Positions 16,478 to 24,869 of a DNA stretch of 64,000 bases are shown piece after piece. The number at the start of each line of letters is the position of its first letter. Within the stretch, counting starts at the first letter, position 1. Under the pieces are notes generated by a model. That model was not told where the DNA came from and searched no databases. It saw nothing but the letters and a program-made list of their open reading frames with translations. The DNA comes from Streptomyces parvus (GTDB lineage: Bacteria > Actinomycetota > Actinomycetes > Streptomycetales > Streptomycetaceae). The stretch spans positions 124,001 through 188,000 of the forward strand of contig NZ_BMRY01000006.1 in the NCBI RefSeq assembly GCF_014648875.1, in the 5' to 3' direction. The position numbers and the translations under genes were made by a program.

Positions 16478-17029
16478 TCAGACCGTGATCAGGGCCTCCA
16501 GCGGGGTGCCGGCGAGGCCCGGCTCCAGGCGGGCGCGGCCCTTGAGGAAGCCGAGCTCCATGAGCACCGCGACGCCCGCGACCTGGGCGCCGGCCCGCCG
16601 GATGAGGTCCAGCGAGGCCTCGGCGGTGCCGCCGGTGGCGAGGACGTCGTCGATGACCATGACTCGGTCCTCGGCGTCGAGGTCCTCGGCGTGGATCTCG
16701 ATCTCCGCGCTGCCGTACTCCAGCTCGTAGGTCTGGCTCAGCGTGGCTCCGGGGAGCTTTCCGGCCTTGCGGACCGGGACGAAGCCGATGCCCGCCCGGA
16801 CCGCGACGGGCGCGGCCAGGATGAAGCCGCGCGCCTCCAGGCCGACGATCTTCGTGGCTCCGTGCCGTACGCACAGCTCCGCGAGGGCGTCGGTCAGCGC
16901 CGTGAAGGCGACCGGGTCCGCGAGCAGCGGGGTGATGTCCTTGAACACCACGCCCGGCTTCGGGTAGTCCGCGACATCGCGGATCCGGCTGAGCAGCAGC
17001 TCCCTGAGGGATTCGGTGGTGCTCGTCAT
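16478..17029 (-). CDS. apt: Adenine phosphoribosyltransferase
   Basis: The 183-aa purine-salvage enzyme converts adenine and PRPP to AMP. It carries the type I phosphoribosyltransferase PRPP motif VMVIDDVLATGGTA near residue 124 and the adenine-specific N-terminal FKDITPLLAD. The length is normal. Its ATG at 17029 is 3 nt from the secF stop, so it is very probably in the secD-secF transcript. The secDF-apt-relA order is conserved in Streptomyces. Confidence 0.97.
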   Translation of the reverse strand: MTSTTESLRELLLSRIRDVADYPKPGVVFKDITPLLADPVAFTALTDALAELCVRHGATKIVGLEARGFILAAPVAVRAGIGFVPVRKAGKLPGATLSQTYELEYGSAEIEIHAEDLDAEDRVMVIDDVLATGGTAEASLDLIRRAGAQVAGVAVLMELGFLKGRARLEPGLAGTPLEALITV

Positions 17030-17032
17030 CGC

Positions 17033-18115
17033 TCAGCGCTTCCCGGGGGTGCGGTGCGACCGGGGGCGGCCGATCGCCGTGCCCGCGGTCTCCGCGTCGT
17101 CACGCAGGTCCTCGGGGCCGTCGTCGGGGGACTCGCCCTTGGCGGCCGCGGCGGCCCGCTTGGCCAGGACCCGCTTCTTCAGCGCCTTCATCTGCGGGTC
17201 GCGTTCCTTGAGGTCGGCGACGAGCGGCGTGGCGATGAAGATCGAGGAGTAGGCACCGGCGGCGAGACCGACGAACAGCGACAGAGAGATGTCGTTCAGC
17301 ATGCCCGCGCCGAGGACGCCGCCGCCGATGAACAGCAGACCGGCGACCGGCAGCAGCGCCACCACGGTGGTGTTGATGGAACGGACCAGGGTGCTGTTGA
17401 TCGACCGGTTGGCGATCTCGCTGTACGTGAAGCGGGTCTGCTTGGTGATGTCCTTCTGGCCCTCCTTGAGGCTGTCGAAGACGACCACCGTGTCGTACAG
17501 GGAGTAACCGAGAATGGTCAGCAGACCGATCACCGTGCCCGGGGTGACCTCGAAGCCGACCAGGGCGTAGACGCCGACGGTGATGGTGATGTCGTGGATC
17601 AGCGCGATGAGGGCGGCGACGGCCATCCGCCACTCGAAGGCGATGGCCAGATAGATCACCACCAGGATCATGAAGACCCCGAGTCCGGTCCACGCCTTGT
17701 TGGCGATCTGCTCACCCCAGCTGGGGCCGACCAGGTCCGCGTTGATGTCGTTGGCGGGGATGCCGAGCTCGTCGGAGAGGGTCTCCTTGATCTCGTTCGC
17801 CTTCGCGGTGTCGACCTCGGTGATCTGGATGCGCAGACCGCCGTTGCCGAGCTCCTGGACGATGGCCTGGTGGCCGGAGGCCTCGGTCGCCACGTCCGTG
17901 GCCTGGGCGGTGGAGATCTGGGCCTTGGTGTCGGTCGTGAAGACCGCGCCGCCCTTGAACTCGATGCCCATGCGGAGGCCGCCGACCGCCACGCCGATGA
18001 TGGCCGTGATGGTGATCAGTATCGAGACGCCGTACCAGATCTTGCGGTTGCGGATGAAGTCGTAGCCGACCTCACCGCGGTAGAGCCGGGCGCCGAGATT
18101 GCCGAGTCGCGACAT
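17033..18115 (-). CDS. secF: Protein translocase subunit SecF
   Basis: The 360-aa integral membrane subunit works with SecD and uses the proton gradient to pull exported proteins through SecYEG. Six membrane segments are visible with a large periplasmic-type loop after TM1, plus the conserved region LTILGYSLYDTVVVFDSLKE in the C-terminal half. The C-terminal tail is basic and hydrophilic. The start is ATG at 18115, chosen because it follows AAGGAGG and sits 1 nt past the secD stop; a longer frame adds only basic residues. Confidence 0.96.
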   Translation of the reverse strand: MSRLGNLGARLYRGEVGYDFIRNRKIWYGVSILITITAIIGVAVGGLRMGIEFKGGAVFTTDTKAQISTAQATDVATEASGHQAIVQELGNGGLRIQITEVDTAKANEIKETLSDELGIPANDINADLVGPSWGEQIANKAWTGLGVFMILVVIYLAIAFEWRMAVAALIALIHDITITVGVYALVGFEVTPGTVIGLLTILGYSLYDTVVVFDSLKEGQKDITKQTRFTYSEIANRSINSTLVRSINTTVVALLPVAGLLFIGGGVLGAGMLNDISLSLFVGLAAGAYSSIFIATPLVADLKERDPQMKALKKRVLAKRAAAAAKGESPDDGPEDLRDDAETAGTAIGRPRSHRTPGKR

Positions 18116-18116
18116 C

Positions 18117-19907
18117 TCACGCCTCCTTCGGTTCGGTGGGGGCGTTGACACGGCGCGAGCGGCGCAGCGGCGGCTGGGCGCCGAGCCGCTCCGGGTCCAG
18201 CCCGGACCACGGGCCGCCCTTCGAGAAGAACTTCGTCCGGCCCATGAGCGTCATCAGGGGCTTGGTGAAGAGGAACACCACGACGACGTCGAGCAGGGTG
18301 GTGAGGCCCAGCGTGAAGGCGAAGCCCTGCACCTTGCCGACGGTGACGATGAAGAGCACCGCGGCGGCCAGGAACGACACGAAGTCGGAGACCAGGATGG
18401 TGCGGCGGGCGCGCGGCCAGGCGCGCTCGATGGCCGGTCGCAGCGTGCGTCCTTCGCGGATCTCGTCTCTGACGCGTTCGAAGTAGACGATGAAGGAGTC
18501 CGCTGTGATGCCGATGGCGACGATGGCGCCGCAGACGGCTGGGAGGTTCAGCGCGAAGCCGATGGCCGGCCCCAGCAAGGACATGATCGTGTAGGTCAGG
18601 ATGCCGGAGACCAGAAGGCTCAGCAGCGCGATGAACGCGAGACCCCGGTAGTAGACGACCAGGTAGATGATGACCAGTGCCAGACCGATCGCACCGGCGA
18701 TCAGGCCCGCCTGGAGCTGCTCGCTGCCGAGCGCGGCGGTCACCGTGGTGACGCTGACCTCCTTGAAGGTCAGCGGCAGGGCGCCGTAGGAGAGGATGTT
18801 GCCGAGGTCCTCGGCCGACTGCTGGTCGAAGCTGCCGGAGATCTGGGCGTTCTTGCTGAGCGCCTGGCGCACCGACGGTGCGGAGACGACCTCGCCGTCG
18901 AGGACGATCGCGAACTGGTTCATCGGCGGCTGCTGCTGCGAGAGCCGGCCGGTGATCGTCTGGAACTTCTTGGCGCCGGCGGAGGTGAACTCCATCGACA
19001 CGATCCACTCGCCGGTCTGCTGGTCGATGGCGCCCTTGGCGTCGTCGACGTCGCTGCCGGAGACCTCGGCGGGGCCGAGGATGTACTTCTCGTAGCTGCC
19101 GGGGACGTTCGAGCCGCAGGCGACGATCGAGTCGGTGGCCTTGGCGTTCTTGCCCGCGTCGGTCCGCTGCTTGGGGTCGGTGCAGTCGAGCTTGGCGAAC
19201 TCCTCCTGGAGCTTCGCCGTGGCCGGGTCCGCGGAGGGCGACGCCTCGGGCGACTCGGACGCCTTCGGCTTGTCGGAGGCGCCGGGGGTCGGGTCGTCCT
19301 TCTTCAGGGCGCCGGTGACCGCGCGGCCCTGGGTGGTGGCGCTCGCCGAGGGGGTGGCCTCCGAACCGGTGGCCTCCTCGCCCTGGGGCTTGTCCTCGTC
19401 CGTCGCCTTGTCCTCACCCTGGGCGGACTCGCCGGGCTTCGGGGTGCCGGAGGCCGAGGGGCTGGCGGAGTCGGAGGGCTTGGGCGCCTCGGGACCGCTC
19501 GCCTGCACCGTCAGAACAGGCCGGAAGTAGAGCTGGGCGGTGGTACCGACCTGCTCCTGGGCCTGCTTGGAGTTCGTCCCCTTGGGGATGTTGACGATGA
19601 TGTTCTTGTTGCCCTGGGTCTGGACCTCGGCCTCGGAGACGCCCAGACCGTTGACCCGCCGCTCGATGATCCCGACCGCGGTGTCCATATTGGTCGGGTT
19701 GATCGCGTTCGGCTTGCCGGGCTGGTTCTGCGCTTCCAGCGTGATCGACGTGCCGCCGGCCAGGTCGATGCCCAGCCGGGGTGTGGTGTGCCCGGACAGG
19801 AACATCCCGCCGGCGAGCGCGACCATGACGATGAGGATCAGAGCCAGGGCACGCCCCGGCCTGCCCTGACCGCCGGCCGGCCCTCGGCCCTTCTTGGGTG
19901 CTGCCAC
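18117..19907 (-). CDS. secD: Protein translocase subunit SecD
   Basis: The 596-aa SecD has TM1 near residues 17-36, the motif LGIDLAGGTSITL directly after it, a large extracytoplasmic domain, and five further helices including a conserved DSFIVYFERVRDE region near the C-terminus. The extracytoplasmic domain is interrupted by an extra low-complexity segment (about residues 135-235) rich in Ser, Pro, Glu, Lys and Thr, absent from E. coli SecD. The start is GTG at 19907 with GGGAG upstream. It is separated from yajC by a terminator-like hairpin. Confidence 0.95.
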   Translation of the reverse strand: MAAPKKGRGPAGGQGRPGRALALILIVMVALAGGMFLSGHTTPRLGIDLAGGTSITLEAQNQPGKPNAINPTNMDTAVGIIERRVNGLGVSEAEVQTQGNKNIIVNIPKGTNSKQAQEQVGTTAQLYFRPVLTVQASGPEAPKPSDSASPSASGTPKPGESAQGEDKATDEDKPQGEEATGSEATPSASATTQGRAVTGALKKDDPTPGASDKPKASESPEASPSADPATAKLQEEFAKLDCTDPKQRTDAGKNAKATDSIVACGSNVPGSYEKYILGPAEVSGSDVDDAKGAIDQQTGEWIVSMEFTSAGAKKFQTITGRLSQQQPPMNQFAIVLDGEVVSAPSVRQALSKNAQISGSFDQQSAEDLGNILSYGALPLTFKEVSVTTVTAALGSEQLQAGLIAGAIGLALVIIYLVVYYRGLAFIALLSLLVSGILTYTIMSLLGPAIGFALNLPAVCGAIVAIGITADSFIVYFERVRDEIREGRTLRPAIERAWPRARRTILVSDFVSFLAAAVLFIVTVGKVQGFAFTLGLTTLLDVVVVFLFTKPLMTLMGRTKFFSKGGPWSGLDPERLGAQPPLRRSRRVNAPTEPKEA

Positions 19908-20001
19908 CTTCTCGTTTCTCCCTGTCCAACCGCCCCGCGCCGGGTACGCGCCCGAGCGGCCACGAAGTGTAGTGGGGACCCTGCCCCCGCAGACGACCGC
20001 A

Positions 20002-20051
20002 CGGTCCCGGGGACGCCCCGCGCCGGTGGGCGCGCGACGTCCCCGGGATCG
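20002..20051 (-). terminator. Terminator-like hairpin between yajC and secD
   Basis: A 14-bp stem (20002-20015 with 20038-20051, one G-T pair) has further pairing inside its 22-nt loop. It lies 6 nt past the yajC stop. Confidence 0.65.
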
Positions 20052-20057
20052 TGAGAA

Positions 20058-20531
20058 CTACTTGGAGTCGGCGTCGCCGTCGGTCTTGCCCTCGCCCTTG
20101 GCGTCCTTGGCCGTGGCGTCCTCGGTCTCGGCGTCGTCGGCCGCGTCGTCCTTGCCCAGGTCGATCTTGGCGACCTCGGCGTCGGCGTCACCGGTCAGCG
20201 AGGAGGCGTCGTCGGGAACGACGGTGCCGTCCGCGTCCAGCTCCTGGTCGTCGCCGTGGACGATGCGGTTGTACTCCGCGTCGTCGAGGACGGCGCCGAT
20301 GGCGTTCTTCGCGTAGACCGCGTGCACGCCGGGGGCGACCTCGAGGAGCACGGTGTCGTCGTGGACTTCCTTCACGGTCGCGTACATGCCCCCGATCGTG
20401 CGGACGCCGGTACCGGGCTGCATGTCGTTGCGCATCTGCGCGGCCGCCGCCTGCTTCTTCTTGGCGGAGCGGGTCATCAGGAACATGGCCCCGATGAGCA
20501 CGATGAAGGGGAGAAGAGTGATGAGATCCAC
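20058..20531 (-). CDS. yajC: Preprotein translocase subunit YajC
   Basis: The 157-aa protein has one N-terminal transmembrane helix (residues about 3-20, LITLLPFIVLIGAMFLMT), the YajC domain (about 25-95, with TGVRTIGGMYATV), and a long acidic Asp/Ala/Lys-rich tail (about 100-157) not found in short YajC proteins. The start at GTG 20531 gives an N-terminus at the membrane helix and uses AAGGAA upstream; an ATG at 20552 would add seven residues. It accompanies SecD and SecF as an accessory of the translocon. Confidence 0.93.
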   Translation of the reverse strand: MDLITLLPFIVLIGAMFLMTRSAKKKQAAAAQMRNDMQPGTGVRTIGGMYATVKEVHDDTVLLEVAPGVHAVYAKNAIGAVLDDAEYNRIVHGDDQELDADGTVVPDDASSLTGDADAEVAKIDLGKDDAADDAETEDATAKDAKGEGKTDGDADSK

Positions 20532-20698
20532 GGGACGGGAATTCCTTCGCACGACCGCGACTGGAATGCGGCCTCTATATACGGGGGTGGGTACACCGAC
20601 CGGTTAGGGCGGCATCGGCGGAGTCTAGATGAGTCCGCATCGATGGAACAACGCCCAGCATGGCACCCGGGTTCCTGTCCACGCGAACCTGTGACATA

Positions 20699-21784
20699 TC
20701 ACGCCCCGAACAGGCCCTGTTGTCCCTTTGCTCCGTGCTGCGGCGGTACCAGCCCCAGGTGGGCCCAGGCCGCGGGGGTGGCGACCCGGCCGCGCGGGGT
20801 CCTGGCCAGCAGTCCTTCCCGTACGAGGAAGGGCTCCGCGACCTCCTCGACGGTCTCGCGCTCCTCCCCCACGGCGACGGCCAGGGTGGACAGGCCGACG
20901 GGGCCGCCGCCGAACAGCTTCAGCAGGGCGCCGAGGACGGCACGGTCCAGCCGGTCGAGGCCGCGGGCGTCGACCTCGTACACCTTGAGGGCCGCCGCGG
21001 CGATCTCCCGGTCGATCGCTCCCTCCGCCTTGACCTGGGCGTAGTCGCGGACGCGGCGGAGCAGCCGGTTGGCGATACGGGGGGTGCCCCGGGAACGTCC
21101 GGCGATCTCGGCGGCGCCCTCCACGTCGATCCCGACGTCCAGCAGGCGGGCGGAGCGGTGGACGACGCGCTCCAGCTCGGCGGGGGCGTAGAACTCCATG
21201 TGCCCGGTGAAGCCGAAGCGGTCGCGCAGCGGGGGCGGCAGCAGTCCGGCCCGGGTGGTGGCCCCGACCAGGGTGAAGGGGGGCAGCTCCAGCGGGATCG
21301 CGGTGGCGCCGGGTCCCTTGCCGACGATGACGTCGACCCGGAAGTCCTCCATCGCCATGTAGAGCATCTCCTCGGCCGGCCGGGACATGCGGTGGATCTC
21401 GTCGAGGAAGAGGACCTCGCCCTCCTGGAGGGAGGAGAGGATCGCCGCGAGGTCGCCGGCGTGCTGGATGGCGGGGCCCGAGGTGATGCGGATCGGGGCG
21501 TTCATCTCGGCCGCGATGATCATCGAGAGGGTGGTCTTGCCGAGGCCGGGGGCGCCGGAGAGCAGCACGTGGTCGGCGGTGGCGCCGCGGGCGCGGGCGG
21601 CCTTGAGGACCAGGTCGAGCTGTTCGCGGACCTTCTCCTGGCCGACGAACTCGTCCAGGTCCTTGGGGCGCAGCGCCGCCTCGACCGCGGTGTCCTCGCC
21701 GTCCGCGTCGGCGTCGACCAGCCGGTCGTCGAAGACCGGGCCGGTCGGCTCGTCAGTCTCGGGTCCGGTCTCGTCCCAGTTCAT
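20699..21784 (-). CDS. ruvB: Holliday junction branch migration helicase RuvB
   Basis: The 361-aa AAA+ motor drives branch migration with RuvA. Walker A GAPGLGKTT (about residue 78), Walker B VLFLDEIHRM, sensor 1 LVGATTRAG and the C-terminal winged helix with GLVPPQHG are all present. An acidic stretch of about 35 residues precedes the core (DETGPETDEPTGP...), common in actinomycetes. The start is ATG at 21784; a TTG codon precedes it. It lies 29 nt downstream of ruvA. Confidence 0.97.
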   Translation of the reverse strand: MNWDETGPETDEPTGPVFDDRLVDADADGEDTAVEAALRPKDLDEFVGQEKVREQLDLVLKAARARGATADHVLLSGAPGLGKTTLSMIIAAEMNAPIRITSGPAIQHAGDLAAILSSLQEGEVLFLDEIHRMSRPAEEMLYMAMEDFRVDVIVGKGPGATAIPLELPPFTLVGATTRAGLLPPPLRDRFGFTGHMEFYAPAELERVVHRSARLLDVGIDVEGAAEIAGRSRGTPRIANRLLRRVRDYAQVKAEGAIDREIAAAALKVYEVDARGLDRLDRAVLGALLKLFGGGPVGLSTLAVAVGEERETVEEVAEPFLVREGLLARTPRGRVATPAAWAHLGLVPPQHGAKGQQGLFGA

Positions 21785-21813
21785 CAAGGGCCTCTTCGGT
21801 GGTTCGGTGCCGG

Positions 21814-22440
21814 TCAGCGTGCGCGGTTGAGAGTCTGCAGGGCGGCCCGCAGCAGCTGGGGCACGGGGGGTGCGGTGCCCTCCGCGGCGGCGGCCTCGGC
21901 CTGCGGGGCGACGGCGTTGACGGCCTCATCGGCCTCGCGGCTCGCGTAGCCGAGGCCGATCAGGGCGGCCTGGAGCTGGTCGCGCCAGCCCGCGGTGACG
22001 GGGGTGCCGACGCCCTGCTGGCCGATGTGCGCGTCGACCGGTTCGCCGAGCCGGTCCTTGAGCTCCAGCAGCAGCTTCTGGGCGCCCTTCTTCCCGATGC
22101 CGGAGACGGCGGTCAGCGCCTTCTCGTCGCCGGTGGAGACCGCGAGGCGCAGGGCGTCGGGGCTGTGGGTGGCGAGCATCGCCTGGGCGAGCCGGGGTCC
22201 GACTCCGCTGGCGGTCTGGAGCAGCTCGAACACCTGCCGCTCGTCGTCGTCCCGGAAGCCGTAGAGGGTGAGGGAGTCCTCCCGGACGACGAGGGAGGTG
22301 GCGAGCCGGGCCTCCTTGCCGACGCGCAGGTCGGCGAGGGTGTGCGGGGTGCACTGGACGGCCATGCCGATGCCGCCGACCTCGATGACGGCCGTGGTCG
22401 GGGCGAGGGCGGCCACCGGGCCGGAGACGAAGGCGATCAT
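21814..22440 (-). CDS. ruvA: Holliday junction DNA helicase subunit RuvA
   Basis: The 208-aa RuvA binds four-way junctions as a tetramer and loads RuvB. Domain I begins MIAFVSGPVAAL; two helix-hairpin-helix motifs follow (LLQTASGVGPRLAQAML and LTAVSGIGKKGAQKLLLEL); domain III lies at the C-terminus after an Ala/Glu-rich linker. The start ATG at 22440 overlaps the ruvC stop (ATGA). Longer in-frame readings upstream simply run antiphase through ruvC and its repeats. Confidence 0.97.
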   Translation of the reverse strand: MIAFVSGPVAALAPTTAVIEVGGIGMAVQCTPHTLADLRVGKEARLATSLVVREDSLTLYGFRDDDERQVFELLQTASGVGPRLAQAMLATHSPDALRLAVSTGDEKALTAVSGIGKKGAQKLLLELKDRLGEPVDAHIGQQGVGTPVTAGWRDQLQAALIGLGYASREADEAVNAVAPQAEAAAAEGTAPPVPQLLRAALQTLNRAR

Positions 22441-23303
22441 GCGGAGCGGCCTTTCAGCGTGCGCGGGGCGCGGGACGCGCCGGAGGTACGGGGTGCGGCG
22501 GACGCGCCGGGCGCGGGGGCGATGCCGGAGGCCCCGGTCGCGCCGGGCGCGCCAGGGGTACGAGGCGTGGCGGACGCGCCTGGGGTACGAGGCGTGGCGG
22601 ACGCGCCTGGGGTACGAGGCGTGGCGGACGCGCCTGAGGTACGAGGCGTGGCGGACGCGCCTGAGGTACGAGGCGTGGCGGACGCGCCTGAGGTACGAGG
22701 CGTGGCGGACGCGCCAGGGGTACGAGGTGTGGCGGACGCGCCAGGGGTACGGGAGATGCCCGGCGTGGTCTGCCGGCGAGAGGCGCTCGGCGTGCGGTGG
22801 GCCGCCACCGCCTGCTGGAGCCGGTTCTGTGCGGGAGCCCGCCAGATGTGGCAGATGGCGAGGGCCAGGGCGTCGGCGGCGTCGGCGGGCCTGGGCGGGG
22901 CGTCCAGCCGCAGCAGCCGGGTCACCATCGCCCCGACCTGGGCCTTCTCGGCGCGGCCCGATCCGGTGACGGCGGCCTTGACCTCGCTGGGCGTGTGCAG
23001 GGCGACCGGGATGCCCCGGCGGGCGGCGCAGAGCATGGCGATCGCGCTGGCCTGGGCGGTGCCCATCACCGTACGGACGTTGTGCTGGGCGAAGACCCGC
23101 TCCACCGCCACACAACCCGGGGAGTACTCGTCGAGCCAGGCCTCGATGCCCCGCTCCACGGCGACGAGCCGGTCGCCCAGCTCCGCGTCCGAGGGGGTGC
23201 GCACGACACCGACGCCGAGCATGGTCAGCGGACGGCCCGCGACCCCCTCGACCACGCCGACACCGCACCGGGTCAGCCCCGGGTCAACACCCAGCACCCG
23301 CAT
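22437..23303 (-). CDS. ruvC: Holliday junction resolvase RuvC with repeat-rich C-terminal tail
   Basis: The 288-aa protein has a normal RuvC nuclease core in residues about 1-165: MRVLGVDPGLTRCG with the first catalytic Asp, VAVERVFAQ with the catalytic Glu, and the C-terminal acidic pair region ADAADALALAICH. RuvC is usually 160-190 aa. Here about 110 residues are added, consisting of seven copies of a nonapeptide of the type GASATPRT(P/S), then degenerate copies and a basic end. The tail is probably disordered. It is first in the ruvCAB operon and overlaps ruvA by ATGA, so the repeats cannot be a misplaced start of ruvA. Confidence 0.95.
   Translation of the reverse strand: MRVLGVDPGLTRCGVGVVEGVAGRPLTMLGVGVVRTPSDAELGDRLVAVERGIEAWLDEYSPGCVAVERVFAQHNVRTVMGTAQASAIAMLCAARRGIPVALHTPSEVKAAVTGSGRAEKAQVGAMVTRLLRLDAPPRPADAADALALAICHIWRAPAQNRLQQAVAAHRTPSASRRQTTPGISRTPGASATPRTPGASATPRTSGASATPRTSGASATPRTSGASATPRTPGASATPRTPGASATPRTPGAPGATGASGIAPAPGASAAPRTSGASRAPRTLKGRSA
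22551..22739. repeat. 27-bp tandem repeat (7 copies) inside ruvC
   Basis: Seven full 27-bp units run head to tail at 22551, 22578, 22605, 22632, 22659, 22686 and 22713. They differ only at a T/A and a G/A position and one C/T in the last copy; a degenerate eighth unit follows. The unit length is a multiple of three, so copy-number change keeps the ruvC frame. Two units (2 and 3) and three units (4 to 6) are identical, which points to recent slippage or unequal exchange. Confidence 0.95.
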
Positions 23304-23396
23304 GGAGCCCCCCTGTCCTCGCCGCTCGCGACGCCCACTCGTTCATCTGTTCCCGCAGGCTATCGGCTCGCACTGACAAAGCCTCGCAACCACATG

Positions 23397-23433
23397 ACGA
23401 CGGGCCGACGGGGTGTCCCCGTCGGCCCGTCGT
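23397..23433 (-). terminator. Terminator downstream of the YebC gene
   Basis: A perfect 17-bp stem (23397-23413 with 23417-23433) with a TGT loop lies 22 nt past the stop. ruvC therefore needs its own promoter in 23304-23396. Confidence 0.88.
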
Positions 23434-23455
23434 GCCGTGCTGTGCCGGCCGCGCC

Positions 23456-24208
23456 TCAGGCGTCGACCTTCTCCATGACCTCGTCGGACACGTCGAAGTT
23501 GGCGAAGACGTTCTGCACGTCGTCGCTGTCCTCCAGCGCGTCGATGAGCTTGAAGATCTTGCGCGCGCCCTCTTCGTCCAGCTCGACCTGCATGGTCGGC
23601 AGGAAGTTGGCCTCGGCGGAGTCGTAGTCGATACCCGCCTCCTGGAGGGCGGTGCGCACCGCGACCATGTCGGTGGCCTCGCTGACCACCTCGAAGGTCT
23701 CGCCGAGGTCGTTGACCTCCTCGGCGCCCGCGTCGAGGACCGCGCCGAGGACGTCGTCCTCGGTCAGCTCGCCCTTGGGCACGATCACGACGCCCTTGCG
23801 GTTGAACAGGTACGAGACGGAGCCCGGGTCGGCCATCGAGCCACCGTTCCGGGTCATCGCGACGCGTACGTCGGAGGCGGCACGGTTGCGGTTGTCGGTG
23901 AGGCACTCGATGAGCACCGCGACACCGTTCGGGCCGTACCCCTCGTACATGATCGTCTCGTAGTCGGTACCGCCCGCTTCGAGACCGCCGCCGCGCTTGA
24001 CGGCGGAATCGATGTTCTTGTTCGGGACGGAACTCTTCTTCGCCTTCTGGATGGCGTCGACGAGCGTCGGGTTGCCATCGGGGTCGACGCCGCCGGAGCG
24101 GGCCGCGACCTCGATGTTCTTGATCAGCTTCGCGAAGAGCTTGCCGCGCTTGGCGTCAATCACGGCCTTCTTGTGCTTCGTCGTAGCCCATTTAGAGTGG
24201 CCGGACAT
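23456..24208 (-). CDS. YebC/PmpR-family transcriptional regulator/translation factor
   Basis: The 250-aa protein begins MSGHSKWATTKHKKAVIDAK, the hallmark of the YebC family, and is full length with the three-domain layout. Members regulate transcription in some bacteria, and paralogues help ribosomes through proline-rich stalls. The start at ATG 24208 follows AAGGAG and removes eight non-conserved residues. Its position next to ruvC matches many bacterial genomes. Confidence 0.95.
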   Translation of the reverse strand: MSGHSKWATTKHKKAVIDAKRGKLFAKLIKNIEVAARSGGVDPDGNPTLVDAIQKAKKSSVPNKNIDSAVKRGGGLEAGGTDYETIMYEGYGPNGVAVLIECLTDNRNRAASDVRVAMTRNGGSMADPGSVSYLFNRKGVVIVPKGELTEDDVLGAVLDAGAEEVNDLGETFEVVSEATDMVAVRTALQEAGIDYDSAEANFLPTMQVELDEEGARKIFKLIDALEDSDDVQNVFANFDVSDEVMEKVDA

Positions 24209-24269
24209 CTGCCTTCTCCTTCGCGTCACCAAAATCGAGTCGAACCCGAGAGATCCTACCGGGGTCCGC

Positions 24270-24863
24270 TCACTTCACTGCGCGCACCATGTCCACGAAC
24301 AGAGCGTGCACGCGATGATCGCCGGTCAGTTCGGGATGGAACGACGTGGCGAGGACATTCCGCCGGCGCACGGCCACGATGTGACCGCCGTGCTCCGCGA
24401 TGACCTCCGCCTCGGCGCCGACGGACTCCACCCAGGGGGCGCGGATGAACACGCCCTCCACCGGGCCGCCGTCGATCCCTGCGACCTCGACCGCCGCCTC
24501 GAACGACTCGTTCTGCCGGCCGAAGGCGTTGCGCCGCACGATCATGTCGATGCCGCCGACGGTCTCCTGGCCCGAACGCGGGTCCAGGATCTTCTCGGCC
24601 AGCAGGATCATCCCGGCGCAGGTGCCGTAGACCGGCATCCCGGCCCGGACCCGCTCGCGCAGCGGCTCCATCATGCCGAAGAGGACCGCCAGCTTGGACA
24701 TGGTGGTCGACTCGCCGCCGGGGATGACCAGGCCGTCGACCTCGGCGAGCTCCTCGGGGCGCCGGACCGGCCTGGCCAGGGCGTCCGCCGAGGCCAGGGC
24801 GATCAGGTGCTCCCGTACATCGCCCTGGAGCGCCAGGACGCCGATCACAGGGGTGTCGCTCAT
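24270..24863 (-). CDS. pdxT: Pyridoxal 5'-phosphate synthase glutaminase subunit PdxT
   Basis: The 197-aa class I glutamine amidotransferase releases ammonia from glutamine and feeds it to PdxS. Visible are the oxyanion-region GGES (PGGESTTM), the nucleophile Cys in YGTCAGM (about residue 82), and the His/Glu of the triad in SFHPELTGD. It lies 6 nt after pdxS on the same strand, so the two subunits are co-expressed. Confidence 0.97.
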   Translation of the reverse strand: MSDTPVIGVLALQGDVREHLIALASADALARPVRRPEELAEVDGLVIPGGESTTMSKLAVLFGMMEPLRERVRAGMPVYGTCAGMILLAEKILDPRSGQETVGGIDMIVRRNAFGRQNESFEAAVEVAGIDGGPVEGVFIRAPWVESVGAEAEVIAEHGGHIVAVRRRNVLATSFHPELTGDHRVHALFVDMVRAVK

Positions 24864-24869
24864 CAGTGG

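Noticed and set aside
22541..22760. CRISPR-like array
   Set aside because: The 27-bp units are contiguous with no spacers and lie in frame within ruvC; no cas genes nearby.
21814..23268. Long 484-aa version of RuvA reading back through the ruvC repeats
   Set aside because: RuvA begins at ATG 22440 with MIAFVSGP and an ATGA overlap; upstream residues are only the repeats read in another frame.
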